NCBI GenBank assembly: GCA_023897205.1
Contig: JAHWDD010000002.1
Span: 3,286,001 to 3,350,000 of the forward strand
Reading direction: 5' to 3'
DNA: 64,000 nt
Origin: Exophiala sp. HKRS030
Lineage: Eukaryota > Ascomycota > Eurotiomycetes > Chaetothyriales > Herpotrichiellaceae
Shown here: piece by piece, positions 22,064 through 32,037 of the stretch
How positions within the stretch are numbered: position 1 is the first letter of the stretch
How the letters are laid out: each line of letters starts with the position of its first letter
Notes under the pieces: generated by a model
The model's input: only the letters and a program-made list of their open reading frames with translations
Told to the model about the DNA's origin: nothing
Databases searched by the model: none
Program-made: the position numbers and the translations under genes

Positions 22064-24970
22064 TTATTCGACATCGTCGTCCCCATCTTCAGTCGCTTCA
22101 CTGCCAGCCTCGTTGTCGTCCTCGTCCTCGTCTTCGGATACCTCCTGACCCAATTCTTTGAGCTTCTGTTTATCCGCCAATCTCTTCGCCTCCAGGTCAC
22201 CAAAGACGACGAGAAGGTCGTCAAGTTCCGTTTGTACATCCTTTCGTGCAGCTTTCTCCTTATCGACCTCGTCATTGAGGAACTGGGCATGTTTTTCAGC
22301 ATCTTCAAGTCGACTCTCTGCACGCTTCAGGCGTTCGACGAGGCCTTTCTTCTCAGAACTATACTCATCATGTGCAGTCTGAAGGTCTTGGGCATGCTCC
22401 TCCTGGTTCTTTTTCAGGCGTGTTTCTAGTTCAGCGACGGAGGCTTGCAAATCGCGGACCTCTGCTGCTTCCCTCTGGCGGGCTTGCTGTGCTTTTGAAT
22501 CTGCGTCGCTCATCTCACGTCGATGCTGCTCGATCAATGCGGATCGATCCCTTGCAGCTTCTTGCTCAAGCAATTTTAGGCGCTGCTCAAACTTCTGAAC
22601 CTCGGCTTGATGCTGCTTCCTGATAGTCTCGACCATACTGACATGTTCAGTGCGGCGCTGGTGTATTTCTTCCTCGTGGTTTTTCACCAGCAGACTCCTT
22701 TCTTTAGCAGCTTCCTCTTGTAGTTTTCGCACTTCGTCTTCGTGATTGTCTTGCAGGCTCTGATTGATTTGCCGAATCCTAGAGACTTCAACACTCAGAG
22801 ATTCACGGGTTCTGCGGTGGTCGAGTTCCTCCTGCTCTAGTTTCCTCTTTAGCTGCAGTAACTCAGTGTTGGCCGTCTCCAGAGCCTGCTTCTGTTCTTG
22901 AACCTCGGCCCTCAAGCTATCGACCAAGTCTCTTGAGACTCCTTTCTGAACACCATTGCTTACGATCGAGACCTCAAAGTTTGGATCCCTATCAATGGCC
23001 CGTAGAAATCGGCTAAAGTTGTCTTTCAAGAAGTCGATAAAAGTTTTGTCGAAGAAGATATCTGGTAGGCTGCCATTTCCGCTTTGAGGCAGAACCTCGA
23101 AATCACGAATGAAAACATTCTCCCGGAGTTTGGTCAACCGACTGACATATGTCTCACGCCCAAGATTGGTCATCAATAACCCATGAAGTGTCTTGCGCGG
23201 CACGGGAGAATCTTTCGTTGAAAACTCGTAGACTATACCAAGCAGGAAAGCGCAAAGGCCAGCCACCAGAGGCATTGAGTTGTTAGCAATCTTCACAGCA
23301 GCAGCGAGACCTTGAATGTTGCTACCCTCTCCAAGAAGGTCATTGACTGCTTCCGGATCCTCAAAAAGCCATATTGAAAGCAACATCAAATACCCGAGTA
23401 AGGCACGTTCGTCCTCCACGTGCTGTACACCAGCCACCACATTACTTGTAATGCTTTGAATGAATGTGACAACCTCCTCGCCATTGTCAGCATCGCCTTC
23501 GGTGACCGTCAATGCAAGCTCTTTAGTCTCGGCATTGTCGTAAAGGAGATGGAGGAACAATACAGCAGCAAACCATTGCTGGTAAGGATCAGAAGTGCCA
23601 CGAGTTCCAGGCGGTTCCAATAACACTGTGAGCATGTTGGGGATGGTATCGTCCCCACTTTTATGTCCTTCAATGGCTCTGCGCAAGACGTGGGCTTTGA
23701 TACCGGCATGGTCCTCCACAAAAGCCTTGAGACAGGATGTCGCTGCCAACCTCACGTCAAATAAAGCGATCGGCGCTGGCTCTAGGGCCAACTCAAGGAG
23801 TGATTCGATGACGTTCTGATCCTGGTAAACTGGCGTTGGACCTTTAGAAGGTTTTTCGGATGTAGCTGGAGAGACATGTCCGTTTGAAGCAGGTCCTGGT
23901 TGCTTAATCTGCACAGGAAGATCGCCGAATCGCTCCTGGAGTCCAGGGTTCCCTCGAATGATATCTCCACAAGCTTGGAGGGCTTTAGCGCGAATTCCAC
24001 TACTGAAAGCTGTATAAAAAGCAAAGCGCAGAATAATTTGGAGGACTCCTGCTTGCCAAAATGACTGTTGATTCAAGGCAGTTCCTTGGGAGCCCGAGAT
24101 GAGAAATAATTGTACGATGCCAAGTAAACCCCAAACATTCATGTCTCGCTGAGGCTTCATCCACTCCGAGATTGCCTCCGAGGAGTCTTCCTGTTCCAAA
24201 ACCGCCAAGAACAGGTTCTTGATCTTAACAATACCTCCGATTTCTCTGAAATATGACTGGTTCGATGTGTTGAGATTCAACAGATTTGCTAGCAGAGATA
24301 GACAATCTTGGACGGTGGTGCTGCCATGGGACAGAGCGCCGTCGCCTTCAATTAGCGTAAAGATGCGATCGAAAGCGTTCTCAAATGCCACAACCTTTTG
24401 TAGCTCGGCTGATGTCGGCGTGAGGGCCACAAGCAGCACCAAGGCTTCATTCCGGACGGCTTCTCGACGGTCATCCAACACATTCGTAATCCTCGAGACA
24501 CCTAGGGGCGCAGCAAAAATGGCTTCTTGAGTTCTCTGCGGCCGCGCCGTAGATATATGTGAGAGGATCTGTAGAACATAAAGCCGTAGGTAGAACTCGT
24601 TTGATTCCAAAAGATCCAGTAGCGCCGTGACATTGTCTTGATGTTGTGTGAATTCGTCAGCCAGCCACAGCGTTATCTCTTCTGAAGCCTCCGGAGATTT
24701 TTCATCTGGTTCGAAGAGCATCAGAAGGGTCTCCAACACCACTTTGATTGTATCTGAATCGTCTCCATCTCTTCTAAGGCCTGCTATGAGGTCCCGGAGC
24801 GCTCCAGACGCAACTGACGCAGGGTAGAGTTTTGCAAAGCTTCTCAATCCCAATATGGCAGCCCGCCGATCTTCAAGTAGTGTTGCACTCGATAATCGGT
24901 TACTTAGTGTCTGGATGGTATCGGTAGCGGTCTGCCGTGCAGGTGCCTGGGCTTCAAGTATTCGCATCAT
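22064..24970 (-). CDS. USO1: Vesicle tethering protein Uso1/p115
   Basis: A single exon encodes 968 residues. Residues 1 to about 640 form the armadillo-like globular head (QTLSNRLSSATLLEDRRAAILGLRSFAKLYP near the start, and EAVRNEALVLLVALTP near 170). A long coiled coil follows from about 685 to 940, rich in Glu, Gln, Lys and Leu heptads. The C-terminus is a short acidic tail (EVSEDEDEDD...). This is the order of Uso1/p115, which tethers ER-derived COPII vesicles at the cis-Golgi, working with the Rab Ypt1. The N-terminal MMRILEAQAP closely fits fungal homologues (M-x-RILEAQAP), which supports the chosen start. Length is close to p115 and much shorter than the 1790-residue S. cerevisiae protein. 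It is divergent from RAT1 with 571 bp between starts. Confidence 0.95.
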   Translation of the reverse strand: MMRILEAQAPARQTATDTIQTLSNRLSSATLLEDRRAAILGLRSFAKLYPASVASGALRDLIAGLRRDGDDSDTIKVVLETLLMLFEPDEKSPEASEEITLWLADEFTQHQDNVTALLDLLESNEFYLRLYVLQILSHISTARPQRTQEAIFAAPLGVSRITNVLDDRREAVRNEALVLLVALTPTSAELQKVVAFENAFDRIFTLIEGDGALSHGSTTVQDCLSLLANLLNLNTSNQSYFREIGGIVKIKNLFLAVLEQEDSSEAISEWMKPQRDMNVWGLLGIVQLFLISGSQGTALNQQSFWQAGVLQIILRFAFYTAFSSGIRAKALQACGDIIRGNPGLQERFGDLPVQIKQPGPASNGHVSPATSEKPSKGPTPVYQDQNVIESLLELALEPAPIALFDVRLAATSCLKAFVEDHAGIKAHVLRRAIEGHKSGDDTIPNMLTVLLEPPGTRGTSDPYQQWFAAVLFLHLLYDNAETKELALTVTEGDADNGEEVVTFIQSITSNVVAGVQHVEDERALLGYLMLLSIWLFEDPEAVNDLLGEGSNIQGLAAAVKIANNSMPLVAGLCAFLLGIVYEFSTKDSPVPRKTLHGLLMTNLGRETYVSRLTKLRENVFIRDFEVLPQSGNGSLPDIFFDKTFIDFLKDNFSRFLRAIDRDPNFEVSIVSNGVQKGVSRDLVDSLRAEVQEQKQALETANTELLQLKRKLEQEELDHRRTRESLSVEVSRIRQINQSLQDNHEDEVRKLQEEAAKERSLLVKNHEEEIHQRRTEHVSMVETIRKQHQAEVQKFEQRLKLLEQEAARDRSALIEQHRREMSDADSKAQQARQREAAEVRDLQASVAELETRLKKNQEEHAQDLQTAHDEYSSEKKGLVERLKRAESRLEDAEKHAQFLNDEVDKEKAARKDVQTELDDLLVVFGDLEAKRLADKQKLKELGQEVSEDEDEDDNEAGSEATEDGDDDVE

Positions 24971-25541
24971 CTTGGAAGAGGACTTCGCGCTACCGTGTAG
25001 GCCGTCATTGTGAAGTGATAAATGCCGGCATATTTGTGGTAGGCCTCTGGAGTCTGTTGCGCCTATCTCGTACTCAGGTTTGTGAGGTAGGGATCAATTC
25101 GTTAGTTTCCAAAGTGTCCTTTTGTGTTAGGAAGCCCTCTTGTAGGATCGCGTCGCCGTACAGCCTTGTCCAGATGCACGTGATACTGCAAGGCTGTGGC
25201 ACTAGGACTCGGTCTTTGCTAGTTACTGCCAAGCCTGCGCCTCTTTGAAGTTCTCGGGTCGAGAGAGCGCGCAGATTTCAAGGCATCCTCCAATCGAGAT
25301 CAACTCCCTCACGCTCATCCTCATAATCCTTCTCGCAACAATGCGCCGGTGCATATAGCTGCCGACCCGCAGATCTCAGCCTGATACTGTCTGTGCCAGA
25401 AGCATAGTTCTCGTGTCCAGACTCGGGCGCAGTTGTTCCAACCCTACGACTTGCGCTCAACTTTGTCTAAGTTGATTCTTTCTTCGTTCTCGTCAAGCCA
25501 GTTTTCATACTCTAGGATCATCATACCGGCCCTAGATTATC
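24971..25541. promoter_or_regulatory. Divergent USO1/RAT1 promoter
   Basis: The two starts lie head to head 571 bp apart with no credible ORF between, so this segment must hold both promoters. No TATA element or defined operator is evident by eye. Confidence 0.6.
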
Positions 25542-28500
25542 ATGGGTGTCCCGGCGCTGTTCAGATGGCTTACCAAGAAGTATCCTAAAATCATTACGCC
25601 CGTCATCGAGGAGCAACCTTATGAAATTGATGGCGTGCAATATCCCGTGGACACTACGAAGCCCAACCCTAATGGCGAGGAATTGCACAATTTGTATCTC
25701 GATTTCAATGGTATTGTTCATCCCTGTTCTCACCCAGAGAACAAGCCGCCCCCAGCCAATGAAAGTGAAATGATGCTGGAGATCTTTAAATACACTGAGC
25801 GAGTGGTGAACATGGTCCGTCCGCGCAGATTGCTCATGATCGCAATAGGTATGTTTCCTTGGACTTTCTGGACATTGCAAGTACTGACGTGGATATAGAT
25901 GGAGTCGCCCCTCGTGCGAAAATGAACCAGCAACGTGCTCGTCGTTTCAGGTCAGCGCGCGATGCAAAAGAGGCGGATGAAAAGAAAGCAGAATTTCAGA
26001 CACTGCTTCGTCAACAAAAGCAAGATAGGGACGAAGACAGCGAGTCATCGGCCGAAGAAGTAATCAAGAAAACATGGGATAGTAATGTCATCACACCTGG
26101 CACACCTTTCATGTTCATCCTTGCGCAATCTATTCGCTACTGGGTCCAATGGAAACTCAACACTGATCCTGCCTGGGCTGAATTGAAGATCATAATCTCA
26201 GATGCCAGTGTACCAGGTGAGGGTGAACACAAGATCATGCAGTTCATACGTTCTCAGCGCTCTGATCCTGAGTATGATCCCAATACTCGACACGTCATGT
26301 ATGGACTTGATGCAGACTTGATCATGCTCGGGCTTGCCACGCATGAACCGCATTTTCGTGTGCTTCGAGAAGATGTCAACGTCAGAGATGCCAAGGCAAA
26401 GACCTGCAAGCTTTGCGGCCAGCAGGGCCATTATGCAGAGAATTGCAGAGGTAATGCAAAGGCCAAGTCGGGCGAGTTTGACGAAAAGGGCACCACCGAG
26501 GAATTGAAGCCTTTCGTCTGGTTGAATGTCCCTATCTTGCGTGAGTACTTGGCTGCAGAAATGTTTGTACCCGGTCAATCTTTCCGTTTCGACCTTGAAC
26601 GCGCCCTTGACGATTGGGTTTTCATGTGCTTTTTCGTTGGCAACGACTTTCTCCCTCACCTGCCCAGTCTGGATATTCATGAAGATGGTATCGACAAATT
26701 AATTGCTATCTGGAGAGATAACATCCCAGTCATGGGCGGGTATTTGACTTGCGATGGAAACGTGGATCTTGCTCGAGCCCAGATCATTCTCCAAGGACTT
26801 GCGAAACAGGAAGATGCTATTTTCAAGCGCAGGAAAGAGATGGAAGACAGACGAGAGCGTAACCAACGACGCCGAGACCAAGACAACAAGGCCCGAGACG
26901 CCAGGGAGGCTGCGCGAAACCCTAAGAAACGCCGCAGTTCGCCTGATTACAGCCTAGGCGGTCGGATCCCTGCCAGAGTTGATGCACGTGTTCCTACTGG
27001 ACCAATTGACGCCATCGAAGCCACAAGCTATCCCATGCTTAACTACAATGCAATTGTCAACAGAACCTCCGTGGACAAGACACAGGCCTCAAACAAGAGT
27101 GCAGCAGCAGTTCTCAAGGAGCAAATGCTTGCTAAGAAAGCCGCCGAGACTCCAAGTACGAATGGCAATATCAACCCCAGCAATGGTCCCGGTTCCGCCG
27201 AAACAACGCCTACGTCTGCATTAGGAAAACGGAAAGCCGAATTGATAGAAGCCGAGTCCGACGACAGTGGTACACCTGGACGGAACACACCCGTGGAAAA
27301 AGCTCCAACCAGTGCCGACCCCAACGATCCGCCCCCGGATACTGTGCGACTCTGGGAATCTGGCTATGCTGAACGTTATTACGAGCAGAAATTTCACGTT
27401 TCACCGGACGATTTTGAATTCCGACACAAAGTTGCCAGATCCTACGTGGAAGGCTTGTGTTGGGTGCTGCTTTACTATTTTCAGGGCTGCCCCTCATGGA
27501 CATGGTATTATCCCTATCACTATGCACCGTTCGCAGCCGATTTTGTGGACATTGACAAGATGACCGTCAAATTCGACAAAGGAAAGCCTTTCAAGCCTTA
27601 CGAACAACTCATGGGTGTCTTGCCCGCCTCATCAAACCACGCCATCCCTAAGGCTTTCCATCCACTCATGACTGACGAAGACTCCGACATTGTTGATTTC
27701 TACCCAGAAGAGTTCGACCTTGACTTGAACGGGAAGAAACAATCCTGGAAAGCTATCGTGCTCCTACCGTTCATTGATGAGAAGCGACTTCTGAACGCAA
27801 TGGCCACCAAATATCCTCTCCTCACAGAAGACGAGCGGATTAGGAATGAGCTTGGCAAGGAAGCTTTAATCATCTCCCACAGGCATCCTCTGTATGAAGA
27901 ATTGGCCTTACAATTCTATTCCAAAAAAGCCAAGGATGGCAGCGTCGTCAAGCTTTCCATGAAGAAGGGAAAACTAGCTGGCACCGCAATGAAGAACGAC
28001 GACTTCTTGCCACACATGGATTTGATCGGTCCAGAAGAAGACATCAAGCTGGAACCCATTGTTGACGACGACCATTCATTAATGGTTCACTATTCAGCGC
28101 CGCCTGCTACTCATGTGCATAAGTCCATGTTGTTTCCAGGGGTCGTGTTGCCTCCTCCGGTGCTGGACAAGAGTGATCTTGCCATCTTGAGATCCAAGGC
28201 AAGAAATTCCGGCCGCGATTTTGGAGGCGCACCTCTTTACGATAACTCTAGACGTGACCCAAATGATCACCAAAACCGAGGAGGACGGATCAACTATGCT
28301 GTAGACCGGTCTTACCCTGGTGCGAACCAAGCAGACACTAACAGTGACAACCCGTTCGCAGCGTTGCTTGATCCTCGGTACGCACCACAAGGACGTGGCG
28401 GGCCTCCTCCGCCTCCGCCTCACTATCAGAATGGATATCAAAATGGTTATGATCGATATCAAGCTCCTGCCAACAACTATGGCAGCTACGGCGGCGGTCA

Positions 28501-28657
28501 ACCCAACTACCAAAACTACCAGAATTCGGCTCGTGGTGGCCAGGACCAACATAATTACGGAAACCAAGGTCAGAGGCAAAATCACGGCTACTATCAATCT
28601 CAAGGGCAGGGTCAACGCGGAGGGGGTAATTACAATCAGGGATATGGTCGGAGGTGA
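25542..28657 (+). CDS. RAT1: 5'-3' exoribonuclease 2 (Rat1/Xrn2)
   Basis: Exons 25542..25848 and 25899..28657, separated by a 50-bp intron (GTATGT...TATAG with CTGAC branch), encode 1021 residues. The start [18 protein letters not shown] is the invariant XRN N-terminus. Acidic catalytic residues appear in [61 protein letters not shown] and [15 protein letters not shown] zinc knuckle ([14 protein letters not shown]) at about residues 270-283 is typical of nuclear Rat1 rather than cytosolic Xrn1. The C-terminus is Gly/Gln/Tyr/Asn-rich with RGG repeats. Rat1 degrades uncapped nuclear RNA, matures rRNA and snoRNA 5' ends, and promotes Pol II termination. Confidence 0.97.
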
Positions 28658-29106
28658 TGGTCACACAAGATGATACCTTTTCTCATATGGTAAATGATGG
28701 GCTGCAGGATGGCAGTTAATTGTGTATATTAGCCAGTACTGCTCACTGAGACACGCATCACGAGTATTGCTGGCTTGCAGTCTTGCGAGCGAGGTGCCCT
28801 CGCGATTCTTGTAAAAGTAGCTATCGATTGCCGAGTATTCATTCCACATCCATCAAGCCTTCATAGAGGTATTTCCTTGCTCTCTCACGTTTAAGCCTTT
28901 TTCCTCTGATACGTAGTCCAATAAGCCCTTTAACCAACGCATGTCTAAGTAGAAAGTCAAAAGCTTCTGAGCTACGGAGTACGCAGCACGCAGTTCAGTT
29001 GCTCCATTTTTATTGTAATATTCTAACTTCGGTGTCTCTATAACGACACGAAGGCCAGCTTCACAAAGGGAAAAAAAGAGAATTTCGGCCAAAGATACAA
29101 AAAATT
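28658..29106. other. Spacer between RAT1 3' end and tRNA gene
   Basis: No coding signal. It contains a TACGGAGTAC word at 28973-28982. A T6 run on the minus strand, just past the tRNA (about 29099-29104), serves as Pol III terminator. Confidence 0.55.
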
Positions 29107-29191
29107 CGATGGTGATGGGACTCGAACCCACAGTCTTTGCCATGCTCCAAAGCACCGGAAAGCAACGCCTTACCATTAGGCCACACCATCG
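29107..29191 (-). tRNA. tRNA with 13-nt intron: anticodon UCC by loop geometry, arginine-like body (Arg-CCG if loop shifts one base)
   Basis: A full cloverleaf can be drawn. The acceptor GATGGTG pairs with CACCATC over 7 perfect pairs, with discriminator G at 29107. The D stem is GCCT/AGGC with loop AATGGTA. The anticodon stem TTGCT (29166-29162) pairs with GGCAA (29141-29137). The variable loop has 5 nt, and the T arm is GTGGG-TTCGAGT-CCCAT. The 20 nt between the anticodon stems imply an intron of about 13 nt after position 37 (29155-29143). In canonical geometry positions 34-36 read UCC (Gly), and the intron GGA pairs with them as expected for a bulge-helix-bulge. The rest, however, matches fungal Arg tRNAs (TGTGGCCTAATGG...GGCG, discriminator G). 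A one-base shift gives anticodon CCG (Arg) with an 11-nt intron but a poorer stem. A T6 terminator follows. Confidence 0.85.
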
Positions 29192-29421
29192 GCTTATGTC
29201 AGCATTCTGCGGCATTTCCAGTGCCGCAGATGTGTGTGCAATTCGTGGACGAAATCAGACAAGAATTTCTCGGGAAGAGATTATATTGTGTCGACTATTT
29301 TGCCGGCGCCCCTCACGGTTCTCCTGGTGCGGAGATATTTTTTTCTTCGTCATACTCCTGACATCTCGTGTTTTGCGAAAATGAGTTTACGCAGGAAAGC
29401 TGGCGCGAAGTCAACGAAGCC

Positions 29422-30885
29422 ATGTCCCGGCGAGTGCTCAATCCCAGAGCCTTCTTGCTTCAGTGCAGGAGAAGCTATGCCACATCTGTTGATCCACCGA
29501 GAGCTGCAACCGCACCTAAGCAGCACCCTCAACTTAGTCAGATCCGGAACAATGTCGAGCTCTACGAAAGCAACACACTGGCGCGAAACTACCGCACACA
29601 CAGAACAGTACCACGGCAAGTCGCCAAAAATCTCTGGCGCATGCAGGAGCTTGACCGGCGGATGAACGAGCCAAGACGGAGGTTAAAAGACCTGCAAAAG
29701 ACGCTGAATGCTAGCAAGGGAGACAAGTCCGATCTTGTCGCGCAGATGAAGGCGGTCAAACAAGAAATAGCAAAGCTGGAAGACGAGCATGGCGACCTGG
29801 CCGATGCAACCGACACCCTGGCTCTATCTTTACCCAATCTGACCTCCGACGAGACTCCTCTCGACAATGAGCCGAAGCTGCGCACCTATATCAACTACGA
29901 CCCAGGAAACCCTCCGACCTACAGCAGTTCGGCGGACCATTCTATCATTGGAGACATACTCAAACTCCTCAACTTCACCTCGGCATCTACGGCCTCAGGA
30001 TGGGGATTTTATTATCTCTTGAACGAAGCAGCCTTGCTGGAGCAGGCTCTGGTTCAATACGCGCTGGCGGTCGCGATGAAACATGGCTGGTCCGTTGTGG
30101 CTCCTCCTTCTGTCGTGTACTCGCATATGGCTGCATCTTGCGGGTTCCAGCCGCGGGATCAGAATGATGAACAACAGATATGGCAGGTGGCGCAATCAGA
30201 AAGAGACGCTGGAAAACCCACGCGGAGCTTGGCCGCGACAGCAGAGATTCCCTTGGCAGCCATGTATGCCAGCAGACTTATACAGGAGGAGGACCTCCCC
30301 GTCAAACTCGTCGGGTCAAGTCGGTGTTTTCGTGCGGAAGCCGGTGCGCGTGGGGTGGACACAAAGGGCCTTTATCGGGTGCACGAGTTCACCAAGGTGG
30401 AAATGTTCGCATGGACCAACTGTCCAGCGACCGGGAGTGAGGTTTGGGAGGAGAGCATGTGGACGAGGGACTCGAGAAGGACATTTAACGAGATGCTCGA
30501 CATCCAGACCGAGATATTGTCCTCGCTGGGCCTCCCGTGTCGAGTTCTGGAGATGCCTTCGTCGGATCTGGGTGCCAGTGCGTATCGCAAAATCGACATC
30601 GAAGCCATGTTTCCGTCACGCAAGAACAGAGACGATGGCTGGGGCGAGGTCACCTCTGTGTCCATTTGTACGGATTACCAGAGTCGACGATTGGACACGA
30701 GGATCCAAGAGGCGAACGGATCAAGAAGGAAGTTTCCACACACTGTCAACGGCACCGCGCTCGCCGTTCCGAGAGTCCTTGCAGCCATTCTGGAGAATGG
30801 GTGGCGTGAACAGGAAGGGTGCGTGGTGATCCCCGAAGTGCTTCGAGGCTACATGGGTGGTATGGAACGGATTGGACCACGTTGA
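29422..30885 (+). CDS. Seryl-tRNA synthetase, mitochondrial
   Basis: An uninterrupted frame of 487 codons from the ATG at 29422. The N-terminus MSRRVLNPRAFLLQCRRSYATS is Arg/Ser-rich without acids, a mitochondrial presequence. An antiparallel coiled-coil arm (about residues 75-145, RRRLKDLQKTLNASKGD...KQEIAKLE) binds the tRNA-Ser variable arm. The class II core shows motif 2 FRAEAGARGVDTKGLYRVHEF and motif 3 NGTALAVPRVLAAILEN. The enzyme charges mitochondrial tRNA-Ser (Dia4 in yeast). An in-frame ATG at 29368 exists, but its extra 18 residues include acids that spoil the presequence, so 29422 is preferred. It diverges from the tRNA gene, with 230 bp between. Confidence 0.95.
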   Translation: MSRRVLNPRAFLLQCRRSYATSVDPPRAATAPKQHPQLSQIRNNVELYESNTLARNYRTHRTVPRQVAKNLWRMQELDRRMNEPRRRLKDLQKTLNASKGDKSDLVAQMKAVKQEIAKLEDEHGDLADATDTLALSLPNLTSDETPLDNEPKLRTYINYDPGNPPTYSSSADHSIIGDILKLLNFTSASTASGWGFYYLLNEAALLEQALVQYALAVAMKHGWSVVAPPSVVYSHMAASCGFQPRDQNDEQQIWQVAQSERDAGKPTRSLAATAEIPLAAMYASRLIQEEDLPVKLVGSSRCFRAEAGARGVDTKGLYRVHEFTKVEMFAWTNCPATGSEVWEESMWTRDSRRTFNEMLDIQTEILSSLGLPCRVLEMPSSDLGASAYRKIDIEAMFPSRKNRDDGWGEVTSVSICTDYQSRRLDTRIQEANGSRRKFPHTVNGTALAVPRVLAAILENGWREQEGCVVIPEVLRGYMGGMERIGPR

Positions 30886-31276
30886 GAATAGACACCATAT
30901 TATTCCTCACTTTCGTTCTCAATTCCGAGAGTGCTTTGAAATCTCGTCTGGGAATAAAGTCTACATAGGCTCTTGGATTCGATGCTCCGTGGATCTCCGA
31001 CTTGAAGAATTATGACGCCCACCAGGTCGTCATAGCTGGCGCCATCACTTTGATCGGTCGTCATCTAAACAACGAAAGCTGACATATCCAGCCTGATTGA
31101 ATTCCTACCGTGTCAAGCTAACATGGAAGAAAGCCGCCGTTCACACACCCATATATGAATGGCTATGCTTCTTCTACATTGGTATATCTAATATACGGCG
31201 AGGAATCCTCGACACCAATTTTCATTTTCAATAAGAAGTCTCGAGTCGACTCAATCTATCTCGTCTTTGACCCACC
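30886..31276. other. Spacer between SerRS and VOC gene
   Basis: 391 bp, AT-richer than neighbours. No gene seen; contains the promoter of the VOC-fold gene. Confidence 0.5.
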
Positions 31277-31843
31277 ATGACTTCTCCTGCTCCTGCTTCG
31301 TCGCCGTCTGCGAAGATTCTGGGCGACATTAACGAAATATGCATCGTGACGCCCGACATTTACAAGACCATCGACGGGCTGACAAAGCTCGGTGTTGGCC
31401 CTTTTCAGATTTACGAATTCAACTCCACGACCGTACCCAGGCAGGAACTGTACGGAAAACGAGGCACGGACCTGTTCCGAATCAAAGTCGCGTTTGCGAA
31501 ACAGAACTCCCTGGTGGTCGAGCTCATGCAGCCTTTGCCCGGCGGCGGGAGTGAGCGGTCTCTGATGCAACGATACCTGGACGAGAACGGGGGCAGGGAG
31601 GGCGTCCAGCACATTGCCTGGGACATGGGTGGGATACCCATGGCACAGAGACTCAATGAAATGAAGGAAAGAGGTTTCGAGCCGGCGATGCAAGGGTGGT
31701 GGATGGGGAAAAAGGGACAGTGCCACTTTTGTTTTCTTGATACGCTCGAAAAGGCTGTGGGAACGGTCTTTGAAACGATCGAGTTCAGTCAAGACTGGGA
31801 GGACCCAGACTGCGAGTGGTACCCCCGGCAGCCTCTTCAGTGA
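31277..31843 (+). CDS. VOC (vicinal oxygen chelate)/glyoxalase-like domain protein
   Basis: A single-exon frame of 188 residues. It opens with a short Ser/Ala/Pro leader, then DINEICIVTPDIYKTIDGLTKLGVGPFQIYEF, the first beta-alpha-beta-beta-beta unit of the VOC fold. VVELMQPLPG follows, then the second unit beginning GVQHIAWDMGGIPMAQRLNEMKERGFEP and ending CHFCFLDT...TVFETIEF. Possible metal ligands are the Glu in VVELMQ, His in VQHIAW and Glu in the last strand. The pattern is that of glyoxalase_4/methylmalonyl-CoA epimerase-like proteins. The substrate is unknown and no clear targeting signal is seen. It converges on the class II aldolase gene, with stop codons 194 bp apart. Confidence 0.85.
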   Translation: MTSPAPASSPSAKILGDINEICIVTPDIYKTIDGLTKLGVGPFQIYEFNSTTVPRQELYGKRGTDLFRIKVAFAKQNSLVVELMQPLPGGGSERSLMQRYLDENGGREGVQHIAWDMGGIPMAQRLNEMKERGFEPAMQGWWMGKKGQCHFCFLDTLEKAVGTVFETIEFSQDWEDPDCEWYPRQPLQ

Positions 31844-32037
31844 AGGGAAGAGAGGTTTGGAGGGGGGGTTGTGGTTGCAGTATCTTTGAGAGTGAGAGAA
31901 AAGAGACAAAAAGATATCCCGAGAGGTATATATTATACTTAGTTGTATATAACACAAAGAGAAAAGTCCGGTGCCAGCACCAGTTTCAGACACTGACCCG
32001 CGTAGTTGTTCATTCACATCTCAAGTAGGTACACTAA

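Noticed and set aside
29109..29384. Plus-strand frames of 91 and 74 codons crossing the tRNA locus
   Set aside because: They are read-through of the reverse complement of a tRNA gene with no protein motif.
30083..30829. 248-codon frame overlapping mitochondrial SerRS
   Set aside because: Alternative-frame shadow of a strongly supported gene; Arg/Trp-rich out-of-frame composition.
31256..32017. 253-codon minus-strand frame over the VOC gene
   Set aside because: Antisense to a clear VOC-domain gene and lacks any motif.
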